Part shown: piece by piece, positions 17,008 to 23,667 of the stretch | Layout: every line of letters begins with the position of its first letter | Position numbering within the stretch: the stretch's first letter is position 1 | DNA from: Niveispirillum irakense DSM 11586 | GTDB taxonomy: Bacteria; Pseudomonadota; Alphaproteobacteria; Azospirillales; Azospirillaceae | DNA: 45,315 nt | Assembly (NCBI RefSeq): GCF_000429645.1 | Contig: NZ_AUCG01000007.1 | Span: forward strand, 1 to 45,315 | Direction of reading: 5' to 3' | Notes under the pieces: model-generated | What the model was told of the DNA's origin: nothing | Seen by the model: the letters and a program-made list of their open reading frames with translations, nothing else | Databases searched by the model: none | Position numbers and translations under genes: made by a program

Positions 17008-17634
17008 ATGATCCGCGTCCATCATCTCAATATTTCCCGGTCGCAGCGGGTGCTGTGGCTGCTGGAGGAAATCGGCCTGGACTATGAGGTGGTGCGCCAT
17101 TGGCGTGACCGCCGCACCATGCGCGCGCCCAAGGCGCTGCGCGACCTGCATCCGCTGGGCAAGCTGCCGCTGGTAGAGGTGGATGGCAGGGTTCTGGCCG
17201 AAACCGGGCTGATCATCGAATATTTCATCGCCCGCAATGCCCCCCATCTGGCCCCGGCGCCCGAGGCCGGCGACGATCACTGGCGCTATCGCTATTGGAT
17301 GCATCATGCGGAAGGGTCGCTGATGCCGCAATTGCTGCTGAAGCTGATCGCCACTAAAATGGGCCTGCTGGCCCTGCCGATCCGCGGCATGGTGAATGAG
17401 CAGGTGAAGCTGCACCTGGATTTCGTGGAGAAGGAAGCCGGGCGCAGCCAATGGCTGGCCGGTGACCAGTTCAGCGCCGCCGACATCATGATGAGCTTCC
17501 CGCTGGAAGTGGCGGCGCAGCGGGCCGGGATGGGGGATGATTATCCCCATTGCCAGCGCCTGTTGAAGGCGATGCAGACCCGCCCCGCCTATCAGCGCGC
17601 CTGGGCGCGCGGTGACGGGGCCGATAAGCGGTGA
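17008..17634 (+). CDS. Glutathione S-transferase family protein
   Basis: A 208-residue cytosolic GST. The thioredoxin-like N-domain starts MIRVHHLNISRSQRVLWLLE, with the catalytic Ser/Thr position in the SRSQRVLW loop and the glutathione-binding GKLPLVEVDGRVLAETGLII near 50-70. An all-helical C-domain follows, with the N-cap motif FSAADIMMSFPLE. It resembles bacterial GSTs related to fungal Gtt1. The physiological substrate is unknown. The start has GGGGGG upstream. An open frame running 630 bp further upstream is antisense to the Sel1 gene and was not used. Confidence 0.92.
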   Translation: MIRVHHLNISRSQRVLWLLEEIGLDYEVVRHWRDRRTMRAPKALRDLHPLGKLPLVEVDGRVLAETGLIIEYFIARNAPHLAPAPEAGDDHWRYRYWMHHAEGSLMPQLLLKLIATKMGLLALPIRGMVNEQVKLHLDFVEKEAGRSQWLAGDQFSAADIMMSFPLEVAAQRAGMGDDYPHCQRLLKAMQTRPAYQRAWARGDGADKR

Positions 17635-17640
17635 ATGCTG

Positions 17641-17682
17641 GTTGGGCCCCATCTTGGCCATAGGCAGGACGGGGCCAACCTT
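17641..17682 (+). terminator. Weak hairpin between gst and DUF4870 gene
   Basis: GTTGGGCCCC pairs with GGGGCCAAC (17671-17679) with one bulged G and a 20-nt loop, followed by CTTTC. It lies just after the gst stop and may serve both convergent genes. Confidence 0.35.
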
Positions 17683-18039
17683 TCAGATCAGGAAGGTCTT
17701 CGGGTCGGGGATGGGCCGGCGGTCAATGGCTTTCAGCAACGCCACGACGGAGCGGATCAGGAACCAGAGGGCGACCAGCAGCAAAAGCACGATCCCCACC
17801 CCGATCACTGACAGGATCGCGCCGATGAAGGTGAAAAGCAGGCTGAGCCAGAAGGTGCGGATGGCATAGGTCAGATGCCCGGCCCAGATGGTGCCTGCCA
17901 TCTCGTCCCGCTTCACATAAGCGATGATCAGGGCCACCAGCGCGGTAATACCGAAAACGCAACTGGCCACATTCAGCGCATGGACCAGAACGCAGGTGTC
18001 ACGGAACCGGTTTTCTTCCGGCGTGACGTAATCATTCAT
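17683..18039 (-). CDS. DUF4870-like small membrane protein
   Basis: A 118-residue integral membrane protein of unknown function. After a short hydrophilic N-terminus (NDYVTPEENRFRDTCVLVHA) come three hydrophobic helices. The conserved-looking YVKRDEMAGTIWAGHLTYAIRTF separates helices 1 and 2, matching the DUF4870 pattern in which a polar HxxxA/TxxxF segment lies between helices. A GAGGGAACGGGGG purine run precedes two consecutive ATGs, so one residue more is possible. It lies downstream of ppa on the same strand but is separated by a terminator. Confidence 0.75.
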   Translation of the reverse strand: MNDYVTPEENRFRDTCVLVHALNVASCVFGITALVALIIAYVKRDEMAGTIWAGHLTYAIRTFWLSLLFTFIGAILSVIGVGIVLLLLVALWFLIRSVVALLKAIDRRPIPDPKTFLI

Positions 18040-18140
18040 CATCCCCCGTTCCCTCTTTCCCCAAAGTTCTACAACCCTGACAGAGTTGACCGGTACCATC
18101 CCCCTGGCAAGGGGAAAGGGCAGGTGGTCCCGCGGGCGGG

Positions 18141-18187
18141 CATGAAAAAGGCCGGGCACCCACAGATGGATGCCCGGCCTTTTCATG
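18141..18187. terminator. Bidirectional intrinsic terminator downstream of ppa
   Basis: CATGAAAA-(A)-GGCCGGGCA pairs with TGCCCGGCCTTTTCATG around a 12-nt loop. T-rich sequence follows on either strand, so it can end ppa on the minus strand. Confidence 0.88.
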
Positions 18188-18208
18188 ATCTCCCCGCAGG
18201 GGGACGGA

Positions 18209-18742
18209 TCAGCCTTCGGTCTTGTAGCGATCGAAGCTTTCCTGGATCAGCTTGGCAGCCACGTCAGCCTCGTCCCAGCGGACGATGCGGACCCACTTGC
18301 CATGCTCCAGATCCTTGTAATGCTCGAAGAAGTGGGCGATCTGCTCGACCAGGATCTGCGGCAACTGGCGATAGCTGGTGATGTTGGAATAGAACGGGTG
18401 CAGCTTGTCCACCGGCACGGCCAGGATCTTCTCATCCATGCCGGCATCATCTTCCATGATCAGCACGCCGATGGGGCGGGAGCGCAGCACGACGCCCGGC
18501 ACCACGGGGGTGGTGCCGACCACCATCACGTCAATCGGGTCGCCATCCAGCGCCAGCGTGTGGGGGACGAAGCCGTAATTGGCCGGGTAGAACATGGCCG
18601 TGTGCAGGAAACGGTCCACGTACAGCGCGCCGCTTTCCTTTTCCAGCTCGTACTTCACGGGCTGGCCGCCCTGCGGGATTTCGATGATGACGTTGATGTC
18701 CCAGGGCAGGTTTTTGCCGGAGGGGATCTTGCTGATATCCAT
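18209..18742 (-). CDS. ppa: Inorganic pyrophosphatase (family I)
   Basis: A 177-residue soluble enzyme that hydrolyses pyrophosphate to phosphate with Mg2+, pulling biosynthetic reactions forward. The metal-binding signature DGDPIDVMV lies at 66-74 (D66, D68, D71). FYPANYGFVPHTL (51-63) and the second acidic motif MEDDAGMDEKILAVP (about 96-110) complete the active site. Length is normal for the hexameric bacterial type. AAGAAGG lies 8 bases before the start. It is monocistronic, divergent from prmC and ends in a strong terminator. Confidence 0.97.
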   Translation of the reverse strand: MDISKIPSGKNLPWDINVIIEIPQGGQPVKYELEKESGALYVDRFLHTAMFYPANYGFVPHTLALDGDPIDVMVVGTTPVVPGVVLRSRPIGVLIMEDDAGMDEKILAVPVDKLHPFYSNITSYRQLPQILVEQIAHFFEHYKDLEHGKWVRIVRWDEADVAAKLIQESFDRYKTEG

Positions 18743-18954
18743 CGTTCAGCCTTCTTGGCAGCATTTCCTATCGGGCGGGCCTCTCCCGCCACGCAACCGG
18801 CGCGCATCCTAGCGGAGTGCAGGTGCGAAAAGAAGGGACGGGACCGGGGTGCGCCCGTGCATTTCCGCCGCATCTACCAAAGTCGGTACCGCCGGGCTGG
18901 CCTGGCTGGCCCTATCCATGCTCATATCCCGGCATCTGTCTTCCTTTAAGCCAT

Positions 18955-19845
18955 ATGCCGCCCGTGACCATCGCCGATCCCATCGCTTTCGCCCCCCTGC
19001 TGCTTGATGCCGAAGCCCGCTTGATCGCGGCCGGGATCGACGATGCGCGCCTGGACCTGCTCTATCTCGCGGAAGCGGCCTTTAATGTGCCGGTGGCCCA
19101 GCTTCGCCGGCGGGGGGAGGTGGTGGTGCCGGCTACCGGCCTGCCGGCCTTTCAGGAGAAGGTGGCCCGCCGCCTGACGCGGGAGCCGGTGCAGCGCATC
19201 CTGGGGCGGTGGGAATTCTGGGGGCTGGATCTGGCCCTGGGGCCGGAAACGCTGATCCCCCGCCCGGATACCGAAACGGTGGTGGAAGCGGTGCTGAAGC
19301 GCCGCCCGGACCGGCGGACCCCCTGGCGGGTGCTGGACCTGGGGACCGGAACCGGGGCCATCCTGCTGGCCTTGTTGAGCGAATATCCAGAAGCGACCGG
19401 GGTCGGTGTCGATCTCAGTCCCGAGGCGGCGGCGGTGGCGCGGGGCAATGCGCAGGCGCTGGGCCTGGGGGAACGGGCCGGCTTTATCGCCGGGGACTGG
19501 GCCAGCGCGCTGGAAGGGCGCTTCGATATCGTCGTCTCCAACCCGCCTTATATTCCCGAGGCAGAGGTGGACGGGTTGCAGCCCGAGGTCGCCCTGTTTG
19601 AGCCGCGGCGCGCCCTGGCCGGCGGGGCCGATGGGCTTGATCCTTACCGCCTGCTGGCGGGGGAAATGGCGCGGCTGCTGGTGCCGGGCGGGCTGGTGGT
19701 GATGGAACATGGTGCCGACCAGGGGCCTGCCGTGGCTGGGCTGTTGCGCGAAGCCGGGCTGGCGGATGTGGCAACCCTGCCCGATCTGGGCGGGCGTGAC
19801 CGGGTGGCGCTGGGCACAATCCCCATCACACCGCGCGACTTGTGA
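18955..19845 (+). CDS. prmC: Release factor N5-glutamine methyltransferase
   Basis: This 296-residue enzyme methylates the glutamine of the GGQ motif in release factors RF1/RF2. An N-terminal helical domain (1-75) contacts the factor. The SAM-binding domain carries RVLDLGTGTGAILLALL (125-141), and the substrate-glutamine motif NPPYIPEAEV starts at 196. The start is the ATG before PPVTIADP; a GTG four codons later is possible, and a longer frame adds unconserved sequence. prfA, often just upstream, is not here. DUF4167 follows 237 bp downstream, a usual alphaproteobacterial neighbour. Confidence 0.95.
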   Translation: MPPVTIADPIAFAPLLLDAEARLIAAGIDDARLDLLYLAEAAFNVPVAQLRRRGEVVVPATGLPAFQEKVARRLTREPVQRILGRWEFWGLDLALGPETLIPRPDTETVVEAVLKRRPDRRTPWRVLDLGTGTGAILLALLSEYPEATGVGVDLSPEAAAVARGNAQALGLGERAGFIAGDWASALEGRFDIVVSNPPYIPEAEVDGLQPEVALFEPRRALAGGADGLDPYRLLAGEMARLLVPGGLVVMEHGADQGPAVAGLLREAGLADVATLPDLGGRDRVALGTIPITPRDL

Positions 19846-19854
19846 AAAAACCTG

Positions 19855-19883
19855 TTGGAATGCAAGTCAACTATCGCTAGGGT
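19855..19883 (+). promoter_or_regulatory. Candidate promoter for the DUF4167 gene
   Basis: TTGGAA (19855-19860), a 17-bp spacer and TAGGGT (19878-19883) give a plausible but weak sigma-70 match in the gap between prmC and the DUF4167 gene. Confidence 0.35.
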
Positions 19884-20082
19884 CCGCAGCATATGGCGGT
19901 GGCGCGTGGGGCGCCCGCCATGGCGAAGCCCTCGGACCGGGGCTGGCAGCCCAGGGGATGGAATACCCGACCTCCCCCTCTAAAACACAGGTCGACCGCC
20001 AGAAAGCATATGCTCGAACGATGGTGAAGACCGGGTCGCCAATGTCCGAAGGCAGGAAACCAGGGGCCAGAGCGCAAATCGA

Positions 20083-20520
20083 ATGAGACAAGGACCGAAC
20101 ACACGGCGTTCACGCGGCCGCGGCGGCAATAATAATGGCGGCGGTGGTGGTGGCGGTGGAAATGGCGGCAACGGGGGCGGTAATCGCCGTCAGAGCGGAC
20201 CGCAGCGCCACCAGAATTATGACAGCAACGGGCCGGATGTCCGCATCCGCGGCAATGCTTTTCAGGTTTATGAAAAGTATCAGGCGCTTGCCCGTGATGC
20301 ACATGCCTCCGGTGACCGGATCGCGGCTGAGAACTATCTCCAGCACGCGGAACATTATTACCGCATCATGTGCCTGATCAACGAGCAGGAAGCCCGCCAG
20401 CGTCCCAATGGCTATCGCCAGGAACAATCGCCCCAGCAGGGCGGTTACGAGGGTGATGAAGGGGATGAGGGCGACGAGGCGGAAGCCGACGGCGCTGAAC
20501 AGGACCAGCCGGCGGCCTGA
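20083..20520 (+). CDS. DUF4167 domain-containing protein
   Basis: This 145-residue cytoplasmic protein is found throughout alphaproteobacteria, often next to prmC. The basic N-terminus MRQGPNTRRSRGRG runs into a Gly/Asn-rich tract (about 15-35). The conserved domain starts NYDSNGPDVRIRGNAFQVYE (about 45-64) and ends HAEHYYRIMCLIN. The tail is strongly acidic (EGDEGDEGDEAEADG). The basic and glycine-rich start suggests nucleic-acid binding, which is inference; function is unknown. The start has no strong ribosome-binding site but matches the family N-terminus. Confidence 0.92.
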   Translation: MRQGPNTRRSRGRGGNNNGGGGGGGGNGGNGGGNRRQSGPQRHQNYDSNGPDVRIRGNAFQVYEKYQALARDAHASGDRIAAENYLQHAEHYYRIMCLINEQEARQRPNGYRQEQSPQQGGYEGDEGDEGDEAEADGAEQDQPAA

Positions 20521-20614
20521 CCTGCCCCTCTGTCTGAACCCGCCCGGCGATCCTGTCAAAAGGCGCCGGGAAGGTTTCTGCCTGTGATGGTTTTTCCGTA
20601 CCGCTGCCAGCGGC

Positions 20615-20655
20615 TGGCCGGGGCGCTGATAGCGCCCTGCCGGCCCCTTTTCATT
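20615..20655 (+). terminator. Hairpin downstream of the DUF4167 gene
   Basis: GGCCGGGGCGC pairs with GCGCCCTGCCGGCC (small bulge) around TGATA and is followed by CCTTTTCATTTT. Confidence 0.55.
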
Positions 20656-20660
20656 TTACT

Positions 20661-20819
20661 TATACCAATTCGCCGAATGATTGACCCTTGGTCAACCCTT
20701 CGACGGCCTCAGGCGCCGGCGCCAACATCCGTTGGCTTGGCTGACGCGGCACGAGCCGCGCGGCGGCAGTCGCCGCCGATACAAATCCGCCATGAGTCAA
20801 ACTCAAGGCGGATTTGTAT
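20661..20819. repeat. Dispersed repeat copy B, 159 bp with imperfect inverted ends
   Basis: The left end TATACCAATTCGCC...TTGACCCTTGG matches the right end read in reverse (TACAAATCCGCC...TTGACTCATGG), giving imperfect terminal inverted repeats of about 30 bp. The right end also forms the hairpin ATACAAATCCGCC/GGCGGATTTGTAT (20779-20819). The right two-thirds is the inverted counterpart of copy A at 13106-13312. It is non-coding and is probably a MITE or similar palindromic element. Confidence 0.75.
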
Positions 20820-20902
20820 TACACTCCGCTTCCCACATTCCGCATCATTCGCGGAACCGGTCCCCACCCGGCGTGGGGAAACGCCTTATCCCAATCTCCC
20901 GT

Positions 20903-20970
20903 GATCGTGACCGATCACAGGAGATTTCGTGCTTCCTGGCTCGCCGGGTGGGCCATGCTGCTACCAGGCG
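20903..20970. repeat. Second repeat type, inverted partner near 44920-44967
   Basis: GATCGTGACCGATC followed by AGGAGATTT (20903-20927) matches the reverse complement of 44943-44967. Weaker similarity continues through CCTGGCTCGCCGGGTGG. The partner adjoins a TATACCAATCCGCC repeat end and the IS110 gene. Confidence 0.55.
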
Positions 20971-21014
20971 GCGGGTCGGCGGTCGCCGCCCTCAACTCCG
21001 AACAGGCTTGTCTG

Positions 21015-21236
21015 TCAGGTCCGGCTGCGCCAGCCGGGGGCTTCTGCATCCAGGATGCGTTCCAACTGGCCGACCCGCTGTTCCAGCCGTTCCGCCCGGA
21101 CGGTCAGCTCATGGGCGGCGCCTTCCGACAGGCTGCCCTGCCGCATGGCGCGCATCTTGGTCAGGTGCTTCATGACGATGGCCACGATGGGGATCATCAA
21201 CGCCATGACCGGCACGATATAGGGCGTATTGAACAT
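21015..21236 (-). CDS. Small membrane protein with PspB-type tail
   Basis: A 73-residue protein: one N-terminal membrane helix (MFNTPYIVPVMALMIPIVAI), then a charged helix ending LERILDAEAPGWRSRT. That ending is the signature C-terminus of PspB (the neighbouring PspB ends LEKILDAEAPGWRSKS). The N-terminus instead matches the next small protein upstream (21300-21545), not PspB. AGAAGG precedes the start. It is the last gene of the psp operon. It presumably works at the inner membrane in PspA signalling, by inference from context. Confidence 0.8.
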   Translation of the reverse strand: MFNTPYIVPVMALMIPIVAIVMKHLTKMRAMRQGSLSEGAAHELTVRAERLEQRVGQLERILDAEAPGWRSRT

Positions 21237-21299
21237 GTTTGCGACCTTCTGCGTCAGGTGCCGGCGCCAGCGGGCGGCATAAGGGGCAGGGAGAGAGGA

Positions 21300-21545
21300 T
21301 CAGGGCTTGTCGGCCAAGTGGCGGAACTTGCGGTTCAGTTCAAATTCCGGGCTGGTGACATAGCGCTCGATATCGGCGACCCGGCGGTCGATCTCATCCA
21401 TGCTGCGGAAGCGCCGGCGCAGATCGACCTCGCCCTGGGCCTGTTCCAGGTCAATGGCCTGCCATTTGCGGATATGGTTCAGCACAATGGCGATGCTGGG
21501 AATGGCCAGGGCCAGGACCGGCACAATATAGGGTGTATTGAACAT
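21300..21545 (-). CDS. Small membrane protein with PspC-type tail
   Basis: An 81-residue protein. The N-terminal membrane helix MFNTPYIVPVLALAIPSIAI is nearly the same as in the following gene. The C-terminal half, from RRRFRSMDEIDRRVADIERY onward, resembles the C-terminal tail of the PspC protein just upstream (LDREIGSLEGYVASREYDL) and the tail of E. coli PspC. It carries no PspC domain proper. GGGAG precedes the start. It is co-oriented within the psp operon, 51 bp after pspC. The function is unknown and probably lies in the Psp membrane complex. Confidence 0.8.
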   Translation of the reverse strand: MFNTPYIVPVLALAIPSIAIVLNHIRKWQAIDLEQAQGEVDLRRRFRSMDEIDRRVADIERYVTSPEFELNRKFRHLADKP

Positions 21546-21596
21546 GGGGGGCGGCTCCCTCAGGGCGACGGGCTTCTCATGGCGCCCTTCCGGTCT

Positions 21597-22229
21597 TTAC
21601 TTGCTCTCCAGATCCTTGAACTGGCGGTGCAGGTCATATTCCCGGGAGGCGACATAGCCTTCAAGGCTGCCGATCTCGCGGTCCAGATCGCGGAATTTGG
21701 CGCGCAGGGCGGACAGGGTCTGGTCGGGCTTGGTTGCAACCGAGCGCCAGAATACTTCTTCCTCGCGGCTTTCATACAGGCCCATGGGCTGCTGCTTCAA
21801 TATCCACCACAGGATCGGATAGCCGAACAGGAAGACGGGCGTGAAGGCGAAGAAACCGATGATGAAACCCAGCCGGACGATCCAGCTGTCGATATTCATA
21901 TAATCGGCGATTCCGGCGCAGACGCCGCCCAGTTTCACATCCGTGCGGCTGCGATACAGCCGGTGCGGGTTGGGTGAGCGACCGTAATTCTCCATCATCT
22001 CCTCCCCATCCAGCGATGTGGCATCGCCTGTCCCTTCATGGTCGCGATAGAACCGGCGGGACCGGGCGGGTGACAGGCCCAGATATTCGCCCCAACTCTG
22101 GTTAGGGTGCTTTCCCAGCCATTCATATTCCCAGTTGCGGCAGCTGCCCCCGGGGCCTGACCCATATCCGCGCCGCTGCCGGCCGGGAAAGGGAGGCGGG
22201 GTGGTGGGGTCGAAATCCCGTCTTTTCAT
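21597..22229 (-). CDS. pspC: Phage shock protein C
   Basis: A 210-residue inner-membrane sensor protein. The PspC domain (about 90-150) carries RLYRSRTDVKLGGVCAGIAD, the first helix region IDSWIVRLGFII and a strong membrane segment rich in Phe and Ile. The C-terminal tail is the usual PspC helix ending YDLHRQFKDLESK. PspC with PspB senses membrane damage and relieves PspA inhibition of PspF. Unusually, about 90 extra residues precede the domain, including NWEYEWLGKHPNQSW and RRFYRDHEG, making it far longer than E. coli PspC (119). Its ATG overlaps the pspB stop (ATGA). Confidence 0.9.
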   Translation of the reverse strand: MKRRDFDPTTPPPFPGRQRRGYGSGPGGSCRNWEYEWLGKHPNQSWGEYLGLSPARSRRFYRDHEGTGDATSLDGEEMMENYGRSPNPHRLYRSRTDVKLGGVCAGIADYMNIDSWIVRLGFIIGFFAFTPVFLFGYPILWWILKQQPMGLYESREEEVFWRSVATKPDQTLSALRAKFRDLDREIGSLEGYVASREYDLHRQFKDLESK

Positions 22230-22453
22230 GATTTCGACCTCCAGCCCGGTGCTTCGGCGTCCAGAATCTTTTCCAGTTGCCGGATGCGGTCTTCCATCTT
22301 GCTGGCGCTGTGCCAGAGATCGGACAGCATCTGCTCATCATCCGCCGACAGGGTCTTGGCGATACGCCATTTGGTGACATAGTGGAAAATGATCCAGACC
22401 GGCGCCACGATCACCAGGAAGATGATCGCGACGACGAAAATTCCTTCGGACAT
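22226..22453 (-). CDS. pspB: Phage shock protein B
   Basis: A 75-residue bitopic membrane protein. An N-terminal membrane helix (about 4-26) is followed by a cytoplasmic helix with LSADDEQMLSDLW and the family ending LEKILDAEAPGWR. In enterobacteria PspB and PspC form the membrane-stress sensor that releases PspF from PspA. AAGGGGG precedes the chosen start; the longer frame adds unrelated residues. Its stop overlaps the pspC start, so translation is coupled. Confidence 0.93.
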   Translation of the reverse strand: MSEGIFVVAIIFLVIVAPVWIIFHYVTKWRIAKTLSADDEQMLSDLWHSASKMEDRIRQLEKILDAEAPGWRSKS

Positions 22454-22543
22454 GCTAGGCCCCCTTTTCTCCCCGTGATGTGGGGTTTGGTACCGGATGG
22501 CCTGCCCTGAAGGCAAGGCCATGCCGGTTTCCACCCCGACACC

Positions 22544-23215
22544 TTACTGCTGCGTCTTCTGGGCCAGTTTCGCCTTCAGGGCCGCCAGTTCGGACTCGAC
22601 CTTGGATTCCGCCTCCAGTTCGGCGATCTCCTCGTCCAGGCTCTTGCTGCGGCCCATGCCCAGAACGTCTGACCGGCCTTCCAGCACATCCAGGTTGCGT
22701 TCCACCTGGTCGAAACGGGACAGGGCATCGGTGATCCGCTCATCATAAAGCTGGGTGCGGACCTTCAGCCGGTTGGTCGCCGTCTTGTGACGGGCGATCA
22801 GGGCCTTCTCGCGGCTCTTGGCATCGGCCAGCTTCTGCTGCAGGGCACCGATATCCTCGTTGGTCTTGGCCAGGGCCGTATCCAGACGGGAAAGTTCGGT
22901 GGCCATCTGCTCGGCCGCTTCGGCCAGCTTGGCCTTGGCGACCAGCGCCCCCTTGGCGAGATCTTCACGATCCTTGGAGAGGGCGAACTCGGCCTTGCGC
23001 TGCCAGTCTTCGGACTCGCGGCGCAGCTCAACCAGCTTGCGCTCGATTTCCTTCTTCTCCGCAACGGTTTTGACCGCAGAGGAGCGCACCTCGACCAGGG
23101 TGTCTTCCATTTCCTGGATGATCAGGCGGACCAGCTTTTCCGGGTCTTCCGCACGATCCAGGATGGCGTTGATATTCGAATTAACGATGTCGCCGAGGCG
23201 GGAAAAAATGCCCAT
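22544..23215 (-). CDS. pspA: Phage shock protein A
   Basis: A 223-residue PspA/IM30 protein. The N-terminal amphipathic helix is MGIFSRLGDIVNSNINAILD, and the conserved DPEKLVRLIIQEMEDTL follows at about 24-40. The rest is long coiled-coil helices, ending KLAQKTQQ. PspA binds PspF to keep the operon off, and on stress coats and stabilises the inner membrane. GGAGAG lies upstream of the ATG; a longer frame is not family-like. It lies 13 bp after a 66-aa membrane protein gene and 90 bp before pspB. Confidence 0.97.
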   Translation of the reverse strand: MGIFSRLGDIVNSNINAILDRAEDPEKLVRLIIQEMEDTLVEVRSSAVKTVAEKKEIERKLVELRRESEDWQRKAEFALSKDREDLAKGALVAKAKLAEAAEQMATELSRLDTALAKTNEDIGALQQKLADAKSREKALIARHKTATNRLKVRTQLYDERITDALSRFDQVERNLDVLEGRSDVLGMGRSKSLDEEIAELEAESKVESELAALKAKLAQKTQQ

Positions 23216-23228
23216 GTCAGGCTCTCCT

Positions 23229-23429
23229 TCAGGCAAGGGCAATGAAAAGGTTGCTCAAACCGGTTGCGACCGCAAGGATGATCCATGCTTCCACCGGCAC
23301 AGCCCGGAAATCTTCGTAAAGATCCCGACCCATACCGCCGGCATGGCGGGCGAAAAACCCGCTCCGGCCCCTGATACCGTCGTCGGTCTGGCGGCTGCTC
23401 AGGCCCCCGTCAAGGGTGAAGTCGGTCAT
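23229..23429 (-). CDS. Small single-helix membrane protein, first gene of psp operon
   Basis: A 66-residue protein not recognised as a known Psp family. It has a polar N-terminus with several glycines (TDFTLDGGLSSRQTDDG), a basic stretch FFARHAGGMGRDLYEDFRAV, and one C-terminal membrane helix WIILAVATGLSNLFIALA. The tail-anchored layout differs from PspB, PspD and PspG as far as can be judged by eye. GGAAGG precedes the chosen ATG, which lies about 40 bp after the predicted sigma-54 transcription start. It is the first gene of the operon, 13 bp before pspA, so it is probably part of the Psp response. Confidence 0.78.
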   Translation of the reverse strand: MTDFTLDGGLSSRQTDDGIRGRSGFFARHAGGMGRDLYEDFRAVPVEAWIILAVATGLSNLFIALA

Positions 23430-23478
23430 CGCTGCGGTTCCTTCCGTCTTGAGTGTCCCCGGTGTCGGGTTTCTATTC

Positions 23479-23495
23479 AGCAAAGGGCGTGCCAA
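23479..23495 (-). promoter_or_regulatory. Sigma-54 promoter of the psp operon
   Basis: On the minus strand, TTGGCACG-CCCT-TTGCT is a perfect match to the -24/-12 consensus TTGGCACR-N4-TTGCW. Transcription should start about 12 bp downstream, giving a leader of roughly 40 nt before the first gene. It implies control by the divergently encoded PspF. Confidence 0.93.
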
Positions 23496-23524
23496 GTGTG
23501 GCTGCTATCCTTGAAATCGTTTAA

Positions 23525-23537
23525 TATCAATAAGTTA
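23525..23537 (+). promoter_or_regulatory. IHF consensus site in psp control region
   Basis: TATCAATAAGTTA fits WATCAANNNNTTR at every position. It lies in an AT-rich patch about 30 bp upstream of the -24 element, the usual place for IHF to bend DNA between enhancer-bound PspF and sigma-54 polymerase. Confidence 0.75.
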
Positions 23538-23560
23538 TAGGTATTATTGAAAATGGAGGG

Positions 23561-23588
23561 GTTGTCGTCCGTTGGTACGGATGTCAAC
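23561..23588. promoter_or_regulatory. Inverted repeat, candidate PspF binding site (UAS)
   Basis: The 28-bp inverted repeat has half-sites GTTGNCNTCCGT on both strands. It sits upstream of the IHF site relative to the psp promoter and also upstream of pspF, as expected for an enhancer that could also mediate pspF autocontrol. The assignment is by position and symmetry. Confidence 0.5.
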
Positions 23589-23667
23589 TCGTGGCGATTT
23601 TCACCACTCTCTCGCCAAACCGCCCACTTTCCGCTAGGGTGGAGCAAATAAGGTGAGAGAAACGCCC

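Larger units (their letters stand above)
20521..21014. other. Intergenic region of terminator and dispersed repeats
   Basis: No credible gene lies in these 494 bp. Contents: a terminator-like hairpin (20615-20655), a 159-bp repeat with inverted ends (20661-20819), and a second repeat stretch from about 20903 related to 44930-44967 in inverse orientation. Short open frames here are not supported by codon use or start signals. Confidence 0.7.

Noticed and set aside
20124-20185. GGC/GGN repeat tract as a separate repeat element
   Set aside because: It is the Gly/Asn-rich coding segment typical of DUF4167 proteins.
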